64,000 nucleotides of DNA from Janthinobacterium sp. B9-8 (GCF_000969645.2 NZ_CP014222.1:310001-374000), one strand, 5' to 3'. Counted from the stretch's first letter, positions 1-9,577 are shown. Program-made: numbers and translations. Notes: generated by a model from the sequence alone, not told the origin.

Positions 1-399
1 ATTGCCTACCAGATTTTAGGCCCAGTGGCGGATGCGAATATCGATGTTGATATGATCATCCAAAACGTTGGCCAAGACGGCACAACCGATTTCTCGTTTA
101 CCGTGCCTAAAAATGATCTGGGCCGCGCGATCAAAGTACTAGAAGGCGCGCAAAGCCAGATCAGCGCTCGCCAGATCAATGGCGACGATAAAATCTGTAA
201 AGTATCGATTGTGGGCGTGGGTATGCGCTCGCATGTCGGGGTCGCGTCGACGATGTTCAGAACGCTGGCCGAAGAAGGTATTAATATTCAAATGATTTCA
301 ACTTCCGAGATTAAAATTTCGGTTGTGGTTGATGAAAAGTATCTGGAACTTGCTGTGCGCGTGTTGCATAAAGCGTTTGGTTTGGATGCGATCCAATAA
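1..399 (+). CDS. lysC: Aspartate kinase, C-terminal part (cut by window start)
   Basis: Aspartokinase phosphorylates aspartate, the first step towards lysine, threonine, methionine and diaminopimelate. The frame is open from base 1, so only the last 132 residues are present. They form the tandem ACT regulatory region: the segment with [16 protein letters not shown], then [19 protein letters not shown] and [15 protein letters not shown], which is the usual lysine/threonine-binding half of the enzyme. The N-terminal kinase domain lies outside the window. A strong hairpin terminator follows the stop codon. The family assignment is firm; which feedback effector binds cannot be read from this part alone. 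Confidence 0.93.
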   Translation: MAYQILGPVADANIDVDMIIQNVGQDGTTDFSFTVPKNDLGRAIKVLEGAQSQISARQINGDDKICKVSIVGVGMRSHVGVASTMFRTLAEEGINIQMISTSEIKISVVVDEKYLELAVRVLHKAFGLDAIQ

Positions 400-478
400 A
401 TTGGTTTTATTAAAAAGCATCTGATTCTGTTTTAAAACAAAGTGTGCTGCGTTTTTTTGCGAGGATTGGTGATTTTTG

Positions 479-516
479 AAAGGGGTGCAGAATTTTATAT
501 TCTGTACCCCTTTTGT
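479..516 (+). terminator. Terminator of lysC
   Basis: An inverted repeat, AAGGGGTGCAGAAT pairing with ATTCTGTACCCCTTT around a short AT loop, is followed by T-rich sequence. It lies about 80 bases after the lysC stop codon and before the tRNA promoter. Confidence 0.8.
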
Positions 517-607
517 ATTTCTCCTTACAAAACAGAGCGCTAGCTAGTGATTGATGTTGGCATGTAAGAAAACGTGTCAAAAACTTAAATTAATTGCAGC
601 TTAGCGG

Positions 608-636
608 TTGACGGCCTCACGGTGTTTGCGTAGTAT
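608..636 (+). promoter_or_regulatory. Promoter of the tRNA operon
   Basis: TTGACG (608-613) and TAGTAT (631-636) are separated by 17 bases. This is a good sigma-70 type promoter 14 bases upstream of the first mature tRNA base. A GC-rich stretch after the -10 box resembles the discriminator of stringently controlled stable-RNA promoters. Confidence 0.7.
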
Positions 637-649
637 TCGGGTCCTTGAC

Positions 650-742
650 GGAGAGTTGGCCGAGTGGTCGAAGGCACTCCCCTGCTAAGGGAGCATACGG
701 GCAAAACCTGTATCGAGGGTTCGAATCCCTTGCTCTCCGCCA
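650..742 (+). tRNA. tRNA-Ser (anticodon GCT), reads AGC/AGU
   Basis: A complete cloverleaf: acceptor GGAGAGT pairs with GCTCTCC, the anticodon stem CTCCC/GGGAG encloses loop CTGCTAA with anticodon GCT, a long variable arm typical of type II tRNAs is present, the T loop is TTCGAAT and CCA is encoded. It is the first gene of the tRNA operon. Confidence 0.96.
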
Positions 743-750
743 AGCATATT

Positions 751-827
751 GCGGCTGTAGCTCAGTTGGATAGAGTATCTGGCTACGAACCAGAGGGTCA
801 GGAGTTCGAATCTCTTCAGCCGCACCA
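751..827 (+). tRNA. tRNA-Arg (anticodon ACG), copy 1
   Basis: The 77-base cloverleaf has acceptor GCGGCTG/CAGCCGC, anticodon stem CTGG/CCAG around loop CTACGAA, so the anticodon is ACG (A34 is normally edited to inosine by TadA), and encoded CCA. It starts 8 bases after tRNA-Ser. Confidence 0.96.
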
Positions 828-874
828 TTTAGTTTTTCTGATTAGTCAGTAACACTAAATAGCATTAAAAGTAC

Positions 875-949
875 GATCCCATAGTTTAGCGGTTAGAACA
901 CTGCCCTTTCACGGCGGCGGCCGGGGTTCGATTCCCCGTGGGATCGCCA
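875..949 (+). tRNA. tRNA-Glu (anticodon TTC), copy 1
   Basis: The 75-base cloverleaf has acceptor GATCCCA/TGGGATC, anticodon loop CTTTCAC with anticodon TTC between stems GCC and GGC, and encoded CCA. Confidence 0.95.
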
Positions 950-981
950 GAATTTAGTAGTAAAGTAAGTTCGGAATGATT

Positions 982-1006
982 AGGCCGGCTAAGCCGGCTT
1001 TTTTAT
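982..1006 (+). terminator. Terminator-like hairpin inside the tRNA array
   Basis: GCCGG-CTAAG-CCGGC is followed by a run of seven T. It lies after the first Glu gene and is absent between the later copies, so it may limit read-through into copies 2 and 3. Confidence 0.65.
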
Positions 1007-1022
1007 TTCCTCAGTGTAAGTT

Positions 1023-1099
1023 GCGGCTGTAGCTCAGTTGGATAGAGTATCTGGCTACGAACCAGAGGGTCAGGAGTTCGAATCTCTTCAGCCGCACCA
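1023..1099 (+). tRNA. tRNA-Arg (anticodon ACG), copy 2
   Basis: The 77 bases are identical to copy 1 at 751-827, including the ACG anticodon and encoded CCA. Confidence 0.96.
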
Positions 1100-1146
1100 T
1101 TTAGTTTTTCTGATTAGTCAGCAACACTAAATAGTATTAAAAGTAC

Positions 1147-1221
1147 GATCCCATAGTTTAGCGGTTAGAACACTGCCCTTTCACGGCGGCGGCCGGGGTT
1201 CGATTCCCCGTGGGATCGCCA
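1147..1221 (+). tRNA. tRNA-Glu (anticodon TTC), copy 2
   Basis: The 75 bases are identical to copy 1 at 875-949, including the TTC anticodon and encoded CCA. Confidence 0.95.
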
Positions 1222-1254
1222 AGATTTAGTTTTGGTGTATAAAGTAGTAACGTT

Positions 1255-1331
1255 GCGGCTGTAGCTCAGTTGGATAGAGTATCTGGCTACGAACCAGAGG
1301 GTCAGGAGTTCGAATCTCTTCAGCCGCACCA
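1255..1331 (+). tRNA. tRNA-Arg (anticodon ACG), copy 3
   Basis: The 77 bases are identical to the two earlier Arg copies. Confidence 0.96.
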
Positions 1332-1378
1332 TTTAGTTTTTCTGATTAGTCAGCAACACTAAATAGTATTAAAAGTAC

Positions 1379-1453
1379 GATCCCATAGTTTAGCGGTTAG
1401 AACACTGCCCTTTCACGGCGGCGGCCGGGGTTCGATTCCCCGTGGGATCGCCA
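1379..1453 (+). tRNA. tRNA-Glu (anticodon TTC), copy 3
   Basis: The 75 bases are identical to the two earlier Glu copies; this is the last gene of the array. Confidence 0.95.
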
Positions 1454-1483
1454 AGTATTGCAAGATTGCATACTGTATAAAAC

Positions 1484-1516
1484 ACCACTCTTCCTTATTG
1501 GTCGAGTGGTTTTTTT
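1484..1516 (+). terminator. Terminator of the tRNA operon
   Basis: ACCACTC and GAGTGGT form a stem around a 13-base loop, with a T7 run on the plus strand. It also lies just past the end of the convergent LysR gene. Confidence 0.75.
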
Positions 1517-1534
1517 ACGTCTGAGATTCTTGGT

Positions 1535-2461
1535 CTAGATGTAGGCTCCATCTAATGAGCGCTGTAGCTGGGCTTGAATTCTTGGCACTACAAATTGGAT
1601 AAAGGTTTCATATTTTTTGGGTAACGGGTGGCGGTAGGGGTAAACCAAAAAAAAGGGATAGGGGGCAGGTAGCCAACCATTTAAAACCTCTTGTATGCGG
1701 CCCTGTTGAATAAAGGGCGCAGCCATATAGCTAGGAAGCAGTGCCAAGCCATAGCCTGCCGCAACAACCGCTGCTGTACTGGCATAGCTATCGATAGAAA
1801 ACTGGCTATATAGCTCTATTTGCTCCATTTTACCTTCACGCTCTAATAACCAGCTTTCTTCTTGCTCCTGATGCAAATCACATAAAATACGGTGTGAGGC
1901 TAAATCACAGGGATGTTCTAGCTTGCTTGCTTGTGCTAAATAGGCAGGAGAGGCATAGATACGTTTTTGTGACAGTCCTAAATGCCTTGCTACTAGGTTT
2001 TCATCGCCTACCGTACGTGAGCGAATGCAAAAATCCACGCCATCGGTGATCGGGTTTTTAAGACGTTGATCGGTATCTAATTCGATTCGTAAGTTTGGAT
2101 ACTTCAAGCTAAACTCAACCAAGATGGGGGCTAGAATTGTTTGCCCAAAAGCCTGCGTTGCACTGATGCGTAACGGGCCTTCTATTTTTGCTTGTAAACC
2201 TTCAATTTCCAGTCTGGATAGCTGCAACATTTCGCGCAGTGCTGCAGCATGCACCGCTAATCGCATGCCTGCTTCGGTCAGTGAAACATTGCGTGTGGTT
2301 CTTAGCACCAGCACCGTTGTGAGCTCGGTTTCTAAGCGCTTTACGCTCAGGCTGATATGGCTTTTTGTGCAGCCCAGTAAATTGGCCGCAGCAGTAAAGC
2401 TGCTTGCGCGCGCTAGCGCATCAAAGGCCAGTAAGGCATCGGGAGGGAGTATTGTTTTCAT
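1535..2461 (-). CDS. LysR-family transcriptional regulator
   Basis: This 308-residue protein has the usual LysR length and layout. The N-terminal winged HTH (about residues 5-63) contains FDALARASSFTAAANLLG and SHISLSVKRLETEL, and a periplasmic-binding-protein-like effector domain begins around residue 90. I chose the ATG at 2461; the frame can be extended two codons to a TTG. LysR genes often control a divergent neighbour, but the next plus-strand ORF (2553) is tiny and doubtful, so no target is visible. It resembles the DsdA/AaeR-like subgroup only in general style. The effector is unknown. Confidence 0.9.
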   Translation of the reverse strand: MKTILPPDALLAFDALARASSFTAAANLLGCTKSHISLSVKRLETELTTVLVLRTTRNVSLTEAGMRLAVHAAALREMLQLSRLEIEGLQAKIEGPLRISATQAFGQTILAPILVEFSLKYPNLRIELDTDQRLKNPITDGVDFCIRSRTVGDENLVARHLGLSQKRIYASPAYLAQASKLEHPCDLASHRILCDLHQEQEESWLLEREGKMEQIELYSQFSIDSYASTAAVVAAGYGLALLPSYMAAPFIQQGRIQEVLNGWLPAPYPFFLVYPYRHPLPKKYETFIQFVVPRIQAQLQRSLDGAYI

Positions 2462-2467
2462 ATGCAA

Positions 2468-2998
2468 ACAGTGTGTCGTATTTAGCTAGTTTATCGCAAA
2501 TAAATTGCCGATTACTATGTCATTGTCAATTTAATAAAACGATGGTGTCAAAGTGATCGCTAAAATCCGTAAGTTATTATATTTTTCCACTCTGTATTCT
2601 CTTTTTTCTTGGATAAGAAAAAATTCTACCTTTGGGCATTTATGTCGTGGCTTGGCGCGGGCATGGTGGCGTGGGATGCTGCCTTGTGGAAGGGCAATGC
2701 GTGAAGAGATTGAGGCGCTGGAACAAATTCGTGATCGTTGGCGTTCACGTTAATTAATTGATATTGCTCTTTGCTGAGTTGCTGCCTTTAAGCCTTAATA
2801 AAGTATTTTTAAAAGGAAGCATCAGCGCTTTTTGCTGAGGTATTTTTATACGGACAATGCCTAGCTGTTTTTGATTTCATCCTGCACCGCACCCCAGTTT
2901 ATGCCTGAACGTTTTGGGCAATCCGCCTGAATATTTCATAAAATGATTGATTCCTTTTGGATTACTATAAAAATGGCTTAAAAGCTTGTTTTTAGCGA
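2468..2998. other. 530-base region with at most one tiny ORF
   Basis: This is the divergent space between the LysR gene and the large sensor kinase. Apart from the doubtful 66-codon frame at 2553-2753, I see no gene, RNA or clear repeat. The segment just before 2999 is AT-rich (for example TTACTATAAAAATGG near 2962) and probably holds the promoter of the kinase gene. Confidence 0.5.
2553..2753 (+). CDS. Possible small hypothetical protein
   Basis: A 66-codon frame begins at a GTG with no convincing ribosome binding site. The product would be basic and arginine/tryptophan-rich, with a C-terminal stretch, EEIEALEQIRDRWRSR, that looks like a short amphipathic helix. I do not recognise a family. 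It could be a real small protein transcribed divergently from the LysR regulator, or chance. Confidence 0.3.
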   Translation: MIAKIRKLLYFSTLYSLFSWIRKNSTFGHLCRGLARAWWRGMLPCGRAMREEIEALEQIRDRWRSR

Positions 2999-5900
2999 AT
3001 GTTATTTGGCAACAGGATGGAAGCGTTGGCTAAAATGAATCATTCCCGTTCAGACCTGCTTGCTTTTCTGAATAAAGTATTGCAAATAGCAGATCAACTT
3101 GCCATCTGGCACGAAAAAAAGGGGGTGCACGGTGCGCTGCGGCCTGAATATTTAAGCTTTGTAGATGACGACGTTCGCATTAGTCCTGCTCACCCTGATG
3201 AAGCTGCGTTGAGCTTGCTTTGCTTGCGCTATACCTCACCAGAGCAAGCGGGTCGTCTGGCGCTGGTTGATAAGCGCAGCGATCTTTACTCCCTAGGGAT
3301 TATTTTGTATGAGTGGCTAGTGGGGCAGCTGCCTTTTACTGCGGATGATTTGCTGGATTTGGCCCATCAGCAAATGTCATCATTGCCACCGTCCCCTATC
3401 TCTTTAGAACCGCAATTACCCTTACAAATATCTCGTCTTATTTTAAAGTTGCTCGCAAAATCACCAGATGCGAGATATGCCACGGCTAAAGGTTTGGCAA
3501 CTGATCTTTCTTTATGCATACAACAATTAGAAACAAACGGGCATATTTCTTTATTTGTTCTCGGTGAAGCGGATGTGGGATCGCAGTTTCTGATTTCTGA
3601 TCGTTTATATGGCCGTGAGCAAGAAATTCAATATTTGCAAGGGATTTATCAGCAAGCTGCTAAGGGGCAAACCCTTTTATGTATGCTGGCAGGATATTCC
3701 GGAGTTGGAAAATCAGCTTTAGCACACTCTATTCGGGATGAAATAGAAAATAAAGGCGGGCGTTTAATTGTTGGTAAGTTTGATCAATTCAGACGTGACT
3801 CCCCTTACTCTGCCTTAATAGAAGCATTTAAATCATTACTCCGTCAGGTATTAGCGAGCAAACAGGACGAGCTGGTTTTATGGCGTGAAAAATTATTAGA
3901 TACTTTGGACGAAAATGCTCAAATTGTGATTGATGCTCTGCCTGATCTGGAAAAAATCATCGGTACACAGGCTCCTGCGCCTTTACTTAGTGGAGATGCT
4001 GCCAAACGCCGATTTAATGAGCTATTTGCTCAATTAGTCTGTTTGTTCGCGACTAAAGAGCACCCTTTAACGATGTTTCTGGATGATTTGCAATGGGCCG
4101 ATTTTGCATCATTAGCCTTGATACAATCTTTTGTGCAAAGCAGTCTGGGTGCTCATTTATTAATTATTGCAGCTTATCGTGATAATGAGGTGAATATAAA
4201 CCATCCCTTAATGAATATGCTTAATGATTTGCTTAAAACTAAAGCACAGGTTGAAACGCTGACTTTATTGCCACTACGTGCTGAGCATCTGAGCGAAATG
4301 ATTCAGGATACCTGTCGTTATATTTCAAATGCCCCTGCATTAAGCCAATTATTAATGAGTAAAACGGAGGGTAATCCATTTTATGCACGGCAGTTTCTTA
4401 AAAATATGCAGGCTAAAGGGCAGCTTTTTTTTGATTATGCTGAGAATATTTGGCAGTGGGAATTAAGCCAGGCCCGTTTGCAAGACGCCGCCGATAATGT
4501 AGTCGAGCTGATGATGCAGCGTTTAAATCGTTTTTCTATTGAAACGCAAACAATATTGCAAACGGCAGCGTGTATTGGCAAGTCTTTTGATTTAACGTTG
4601 CTGGCTCTTGTAGAACATAGCACAGAAACCCAATCTCTTACCTTACTTGCACCTGCTTTACATGATGAATTGCTTTTGGCTGTCAATGAGGGGGGAGGGC
4701 AAAAGATATTTCAATTTGCTCACGATAGAATTCAACAGGCTGCTTATTCTATTGCTTTACAGCGTAATTTAAATGGCTTGCATTTAGAAATTGGCCGGCG
4801 GCTGTTAGAGCAAATCTCCGCCGAAGCGACTGAAGCGCCTTTATTTGAGATTGTGGATCAACTTAATTATGGCCTAGAAAAAGTACAATTGCCTCAGGAG
4901 CGCATAGCTTATGCTCAGCTTAATTTAAGAGCCGGAGTGAAGGCTAGGGCTGCAATGGCTTATCAGGCGGCCATCCGCTATCTGGAAACAGCCATTTCTT
5001 TATTGCCTGATGATTCTTGGAACCATAACTATTCATTGACGTTTGATATTTATTTAAATGCTGCAGAAGCCTGTGATTTATGTAATTTAGATGAACAGTT
5101 TGAAAGCCTGATAGAGGTCTTATTGGCGCAGGGGATCAGCGCTTTGGATAAGGCACAGGCCAGAATAAGGCAAAGCATTTATTATAGCCGAAAGGGCAGA
5201 ATGGCTGAAAATCTAGAAGTAGGCCGCTTGGGTTTGATTTTATTTGGCATGGATATACCGGAAATAGATGATAGTTATGCCATGAATAACCATTTTCAAA
5301 GTGAAATGGTTATTTTTAGGCATTATTTTTTGGATAAAAAATTATCTTGTGTCTATGATTTACCTTTTGCAACGGACCCGGAAACGGACACTATTTTAAA
5401 ACTGATTGCTTCAATCTCTGAATCTGCTATTTTTACAAATTATCCTTTATTTTCCCTTGTTTCTGCCTTGGGCGTAAACAGGTCTATTGCTTTTGGTAAT
5501 GCGCAGCTTTCTCCATTTTGCTATACCCTGCTGGGTATTACTTTAATTGCTCAATTTAAAAATTATCAGGATGCAAGAAATATTGCGGATGCTGGTTTAA
5601 AGCTAAGCCGCGAAAAGTTATTTGATCTATGGGGATATAACCGCGCGTTTACTTATTACACTTGGAATATTAATCACTGGACTTTGCACGCCGAAACGAC
5701 TTTGCCGTTATTAGATGAAAATTATAATCTGGCATTAAAAGCGCATGATTTAGTTTATGGCGCATATGTTCTGGTGGCTAAACCCTGGAATCATTTCTTT
5801 CTTGGCCGCAGCATGCTGGATGTTATTTCCAGTAGTCAGCAGCTCACTCAATATTGCTTAACGCATGAGGTGATTTTCCCTGTAACGCTGGCCCAGCCTT

Positions 5901-8900
5901 TTGAAGCGGCAGCCAAAGCGATTCATGGCGAAACGGCCTTATTAAATGATTTAAATAGCGAAAATTTTGATGTGCAGGCTTTTCGGAAAGTTTGGGGTGA
6001 AGTGCCGATTGTAATGGCGGGTTTACATATTGCTCAGCTTTCTTTGTATATTTACTCGCAAGAATATGATGCTGCTTTGGTATTGGCCGAGAAAATAGAT
6101 AAAGATTATCCATCCACCTATTTATTAAGTCTAACTTGGCGTTTTGCCCATGGTTTGGCACTTGCCGCGCTGGCAAGAAAAAGTACGGGCAAAAAGCGCT
6201 TGGCTTTTTTAAAGACCCTATCTGAAATTACTGAGTATTTCGAGAAAATATCACAGGAAGGCTCTCCTGATAATGTAGAACATAAATTGGCTTTTTTACG
6301 TGCGGAGCAGGCACGTTTGGATAGCCGTTTTGAAGATGCAGAGCTTTTATATTGGCACGCCATTCGTTTGGCTCAGCAAAGAGGCTTTTTGCTGGATGAG
6401 GGCTATTTTAACGAGATGCTTGGGCTGTGGTTGGAGGAAAGAGTCTATGCCTTTGAGCCTATTCAGCAGATTCTTACTCAGGCGGCTACCTGCTATCGTC
6501 AATGCCATGCTCTGGCATTAATGGGGCGGGTTGAGCTGCGCTTAAAAGTTTTGCCAAGGCAAGAGCAGGAAGTGATTCAAAACGATGTGGATGCGCTGCA
6601 TGCTTTGGATAGCCTAGATACTTTGGCTATTTTGCGTGCGGTACAGGCTATTTCAAGCGAAGTGGGTGTGCAGCCTTTATTGGGGCGTTTATTAAAAATA
6701 ATTATTGAGGCCGCAGGTGCGGATCGTGGTGCTATTGTTGTTAGAGATCATGATCAATTGCATATTGAAGCGATTTTAAATTTTGATCAGCCTTTTTTAC
6801 CGGAAAGTCTGCTGCGTTTTGTATTTAATACAGGACAAACTACTTTATTAAATGTGCTGACGCAGTTTTCTGAATTCAGGGGAGATGATTATTTTTCTCA
6901 GCATCGGCCTGCATCTATTCTTTGCCGTGCTTTGGGGCGGAGCAGTGCTGGGCGGAGGGTCCTTTATCTTGAGCACAGTACTATCAGCAATGCTTTTTCA
7001 ATGCAGCGCAGGCAAGTATTGGAATGGCTATCTGCTCAGGCCGCTATTTCCATTGAAAATGCGCAAATGTATCAAGAGCTTGAATCATTGGTGGCCAAGC
7101 GCACGGTGGAATTAGAACGCAACCGCAATGTATTGGAATCCATTTTAGAATTCTCCCCCGCTTTGGTTTCTTTAAAAGATTTAAATGGCCGCTATTTGCG
7201 CCACAATTTACGCTTTGCAGAGCTATTTAATCGGGCAGGTGAATCTTTGGTGGGGTTTACTGATGAAGAAATTGGTGGCCCGGAAACAGCCAAACGATTC
7301 TTGCTTCAAGATCAGCTGGTTATTTCTGAAAATCGCCCGCAAAGGGTTGAAGAAGAAATTATGACTGCAGATGGATTGCATACCTTTTTGACGCATAAAT
7401 TTCCGCTCAGGGATGCGGATGGCAGTGTGTATGCGGTGGGGGGAATTGCAATGGATATCACCGAATTAAAGCTGGCCCAGAAAACCGCCGAAGCGGCCAC
7501 ACAGGCAAAAAGTGCTTTTTTAGCCAATATGAGCCATGAAATTAGAACGCCGATGAATGCGGTGATTGGTATGGCGCATTTGGCATTGAAAACAGATTTA
7601 AATGAACGCCAGCGCGATTATGTGCAAAAAATTCATTATGCAGGACAGTCTTTACTTGGAATTATTAATGATATTTTAGATTTTTCTAAAATTGAAGAAG
7701 GTAAATTAATGATAGAGAGTATTGATTTTAATCTCGATCAGGTTTTTGCCAATATTGCGATGCTGACTTCGGGAAAAGCAGAAGATAAAGGCATTGAATA
7801 TCTATTTCAGGTTCATCCCAGTGTGCCGCGTTATTTAGTGGGAGATCCCCTGCGCCTTGGGCAGGTGCTGATTAATATGGTGAGTAATGCGATTAAATTT
7901 ACTGAGCAAGGTGAAGTACATGTGTCGTGTGAGCTCGTTAGCTCGGATACAAAACAGGTTGTTTTGCGTTTTACGGTACGAGATACCGGCCTTGGAATGA
8001 GCAATGAGCAGTGTAAAAAACTCTTTCAGCCGTTTAGCCAGGCAGATAGCACCACTACGCGTCAATTTGGCGGTACAGGTTTGGGTTTGTCGATTTCTAA
8101 GCGCTTAGTTGAAATGATGGGCGGTGAGATTGGGGTAGAAAGTGTGCCTGACCGAGGCTCGGTATTTAGTTTTACCTGTATTTTGGGGAGAGAGACTCCA
8201 CAGGCTGCCAGCTCAAGCCGCTTGCCGCCTCATTTGCATGGCATGCGTATTCTGGTAGTCGATGACAATGCGGTGGCCCGTGAGATTTTGCAGCAGTCTT
8301 TAGAAAGCCTTACTTTTGTGGTTGATATGGTGGGATCAGGTGAAGATGCACTGGTTAATCTTCACCGTGCAGATGCGATTGAGCAACCTTACAGCATTGT
8401 GTTTACCGATTGGCGTATGCCAGAGATGAACGGTTTGGAGTTAGCACGCAGAATTAGTTTGGATAAAAGGCTTTGTCATTGCCCATCTGTGGTCTTGGTC
8501 ACAGCTTATACGCGCGAAGATATTCGCGCCGAAGCGGAGGCCGCCCATGTGGATGGCTTTTTATTTAAGCCGATTAATCAATCTATGGTGGTAGATACCT
8601 TACTCACTATTTTTGCTCCTGAATTACTACGTGATGTGGCTTCATTTACCCGCACGGATGTGGTGCCCAATTTAAAAGGGATGCGTGTGCTCTTGGTTGA
8701 AGATAATTTAGTGAACCAACAAATTGCATTAGAACTGATGCGCTCGGCCGGGGTGGCGGTGGATATGGCAAATAATGGGCATGAAGCCATTAAAAAAATA
8801 GTTGAATTCGGACCGAAATACTATCACTGCGTATTAATGGATTTACAAATGCCGCAAATGGATGGGCATGAAGCGACTGCCGTGATTAGAAGCGATAATG

Positions 8901-9550
8901 CTTTTAATTCTTTACCTATCATTGCAATGACTGCGCATGCCATTAATGAAGAAAGAGCGCGTTGCCTTGCAGAAGGAATGAATGAGCACATTACCAAGCC
9001 GATTGATCCGGCTTTGCTATTTGAGCGTTTACAGTATTGGCATCAGCATCGTTTAAGTGTGGATGGCAGTACACGGGTATATATTGGAGAAGCAGTGGTT
9101 CCTATGGATGATGCAATGATGGCAACGGCGATTGCCGAGCCAGTGCCTATTGAAATACCTAAATCTTCTGCGGCCATTTCTGAATTAGATAAGCTGCAAT
9201 TATTATCAGGTGTAGCAGGACTGGATATAGAGGATGGTTTAGCCAGACTAGGCAATAATGCGGCTTTGTATTGGCTGATTATTCAGCAGCTGGCCAGTAC
9301 TGAACAAGATAATGTGGCTAGAATTCGCGCAGCTTTAGCGTTGAACGATATGGAAACGGCTTTAAGAACGGCGCATTCTTTAAAGGGAGCTGCGGCTAAT
9401 CTTTCGGTAAATGATGTAACGCAGCATGCAACACGTGCTGAATCTTTATTACGGCAGGGCGAAACAGGGGATGGCTTATATCACACCCTTAGCCAGCTGG
9501 ATCAGGCGATGCAAGTTTTATGCAATGCTTTGCAGCAGATAGAAAAGTAA
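2999..9550 (+). CDS. Giant hybrid sensor histidine kinase with N-terminal pseudokinase and AAA-type ATPase
   Basis: The 2183-residue protein belongs to the Ser/Thr-kinase/ATPase/histidine-kinase fusion family. Domain order: protein-kinase C-lobe remnant (about 25-175); predicted ATPase with P-loop GYSGVGKS near 233 and Walker B FLDDLQWAD near 358; a long helical repeat region (about 600-1200); GAF (about 1220-1370); PAS (1380-1490); HisKA with H1513 in SHEIRTPMN; HATPase with DTGLGM and GTGLGLS; two receivers with D1804 and D1948; and an Hpt domain with H2126 in AHSLKGAAA. A full phosphorelay is therefore encoded in one chain. It has no transmembrane segment and is probably cytosolic. The kinase part lacks the N-lobe, and the HRD motif reads HGA, so it should be inactive. 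ATG codons at 3017 and 3035 are alternative starts. No partner regulator is adjacent. Confidence 0.9.
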   Translation: MLFGNRMEALAKMNHSRSDLLAFLNKVLQIADQLAIWHEKKGVHGALRPEYLSFVDDDVRISPAHPDEAALSLLCLRYTSPEQAGRLALVDKRSDLYSLGIILYEWLVGQLPFTADDLLDLAHQQMSSLPPSPISLEPQLPLQISRLILKLLAKSPDARYATAKGLATDLSLCIQQLETNGHISLFVLGEADVGSQFLISDRLYGREQEIQYLQGIYQQAAKGQTLLCMLAGYSGVGKSALAHSIRDEIENKGGRLIVGKFDQFRRDSPYSALIEAFKSLLRQVLASKQDELVLWREKLLDTLDENAQIVIDALPDLEKIIGTQAPAPLLSGDAAKRRFNELFAQLVCLFATKEHPLTMFLDDLQWADFASLALIQSFVQSSLGAHLLIIAAYRDNEVNINHPLMNMLNDLLKTKAQVETLTLLPLRAEHLSEMIQDTCRYISNAPALSQLLMSKTEGNPFYARQFLKNMQAKGQLFFDYAENIWQWELSQARLQDAADNVVELMMQRLNRFSIETQTILQTAACIGKSFDLTLLALVEHSTETQSLTLLAPALHDELLLAVNEGGGQKIFQFAHDRIQQAAYSIALQRNLNGLHLEIGRRLLEQISAEATEAPLFEIVDQLNYGLEKVQLPQERIAYAQLNLRAGVKARAAMAYQAAIRYLETAISLLPDDSWNHNYSLTFDIYLNAAEACDLCNLDEQFESLIEVLLAQGISALDKAQARIRQSIYYSRKGRMAENLEVGRLGLILFGMDIPEIDDSYAMNNHFQSEMVIFRHYFLDKKLSCVYDLPFATDPETDTILKLIASISESAIFTNYPLFSLVSALGVNRSIAFGNAQLSPFCYTLLGITLIAQFKNYQDARNIADAGLKLSREKLFDLWGYNRAFTYYTWNINHWTLHAETTLPLLDENYNLALKAHDLVYGAYVLVAKPWNHFFLGRSMLDVISSSQQLTQYCLTHEVIFPVTLAQPFEAAAKAIHGETALLNDLNSENFDVQAFRKVWGEVPIVMAGLHIAQLSLYIYSQEYDAALVLAEKIDKDYPSTYLLSLTWRFAHGLALAALARKSTGKKRLAFLKTLSEITEYFEKISQEGSPDNVEHKLAFLRAEQARLDSRFEDAELLYWHAIRLAQQRGFLLDEGYFNEMLGLWLEERVYAFEPIQQILTQAATCYRQCHALALMGRVELRLKVLPRQEQEVIQNDVDALHALDSLDTLAILRAVQAISSEVGVQPLLGRLLKIIIEAAGADRGAIVVRDHDQLHIEAILNFDQPFLPESLLRFVFNTGQTTLLNVLTQFSEFRGDDYFSQHRPASILCRALGRSSAGRRVLYLEHSTISNAFSMQRRQVLEWLSAQAAISIENAQMYQELESLVAKRTVELERNRNVLESILEFSPALVSLKDLNGRYLRHNLRFAELFNRAGESLVGFTDEEIGGPETAKRFLLQDQLVISENRPQRVEEEIMTADGLHTFLTHKFPLRDADGSVYAVGGIAMDITELKLAQKTAEAATQAKSAFLANMSHEIRTPMNAVIGMAHLALKTDLNERQRDYVQKIHYAGQSLLGIINDILDFSKIEEGKLMIESIDFNLDQVFANIAMLTSGKAEDKGIEYLFQVHPSVPRYLVGDPLRLGQVLINMVSNAIKFTEQGEVHVSCELVSSDTKQVVLRFTVRDTGLGMSNEQCKKLFQPFSQADSTTTRQFGGTGLGLSISKRLVEMMGGEIGVESVPDRGSVFSFTCILGRETPQAASSSRLPPHLHGMRILVVDDNAVAREILQQSLESLTFVVDMVGSGEDALVNLHRADAIEQPYSIVFTDWRMPEMNGLELARRISLDKRLCHCPSVVLVTAYTREDIRAEAEAAHVDGFLFKPINQSMVVDTLLTIFAPELLRDVASFTRTDVVPNLKGMRVLLVEDNLVNQQIALELMRSAGVAVDMANNGHEAIKKIVEFGPKYYHCVLMDLQMPQMDGHEATAVIRSDNAFNSLPIIAMTAHAINEERARCLAEGMNEHITKPIDPALLFERLQYWHQHRLSVDGSTRVYIGEAVVPMDDAMMATAIAEPVPIEIPKSSAAISELDKLQLLSGVAGLDIEDGLARLGNNAALYWLIIQQLASTEQDNVARIRAALALNDMETALRTAHSLKGAAANLSVNDVTQHATRAESLLRQGETGDGLYHTLSQLDQAMQVLCNALQQIEK

Positions 9551-9577
9551 ACGGCCCATATTTTTGCTTTAACCAAT

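Larger units (their letters stand above)
751..1453 (+). repeat. Tandem triplication of an Arg-Glu tRNA unit
   Basis: Three units of tRNA-Arg, a 47-base spacer and tRNA-Glu start at 751, 1023 and 1255. The spacers of units 2 and 3 are identical; the spacer of unit 1 differs by two bases (AGTAAC for AGCAAC, AGCATT for AGTATT). The joints between units differ in length and sequence, so the repeated block is only Arg-spacer-Glu. Confidence 0.9.

Noticed and set aside
664..852. 62-codon frame across the first tRNAs
   Set aside because: It lies on tRNA-Ser and tRNA-Arg and reflects their sequence, not a protein.
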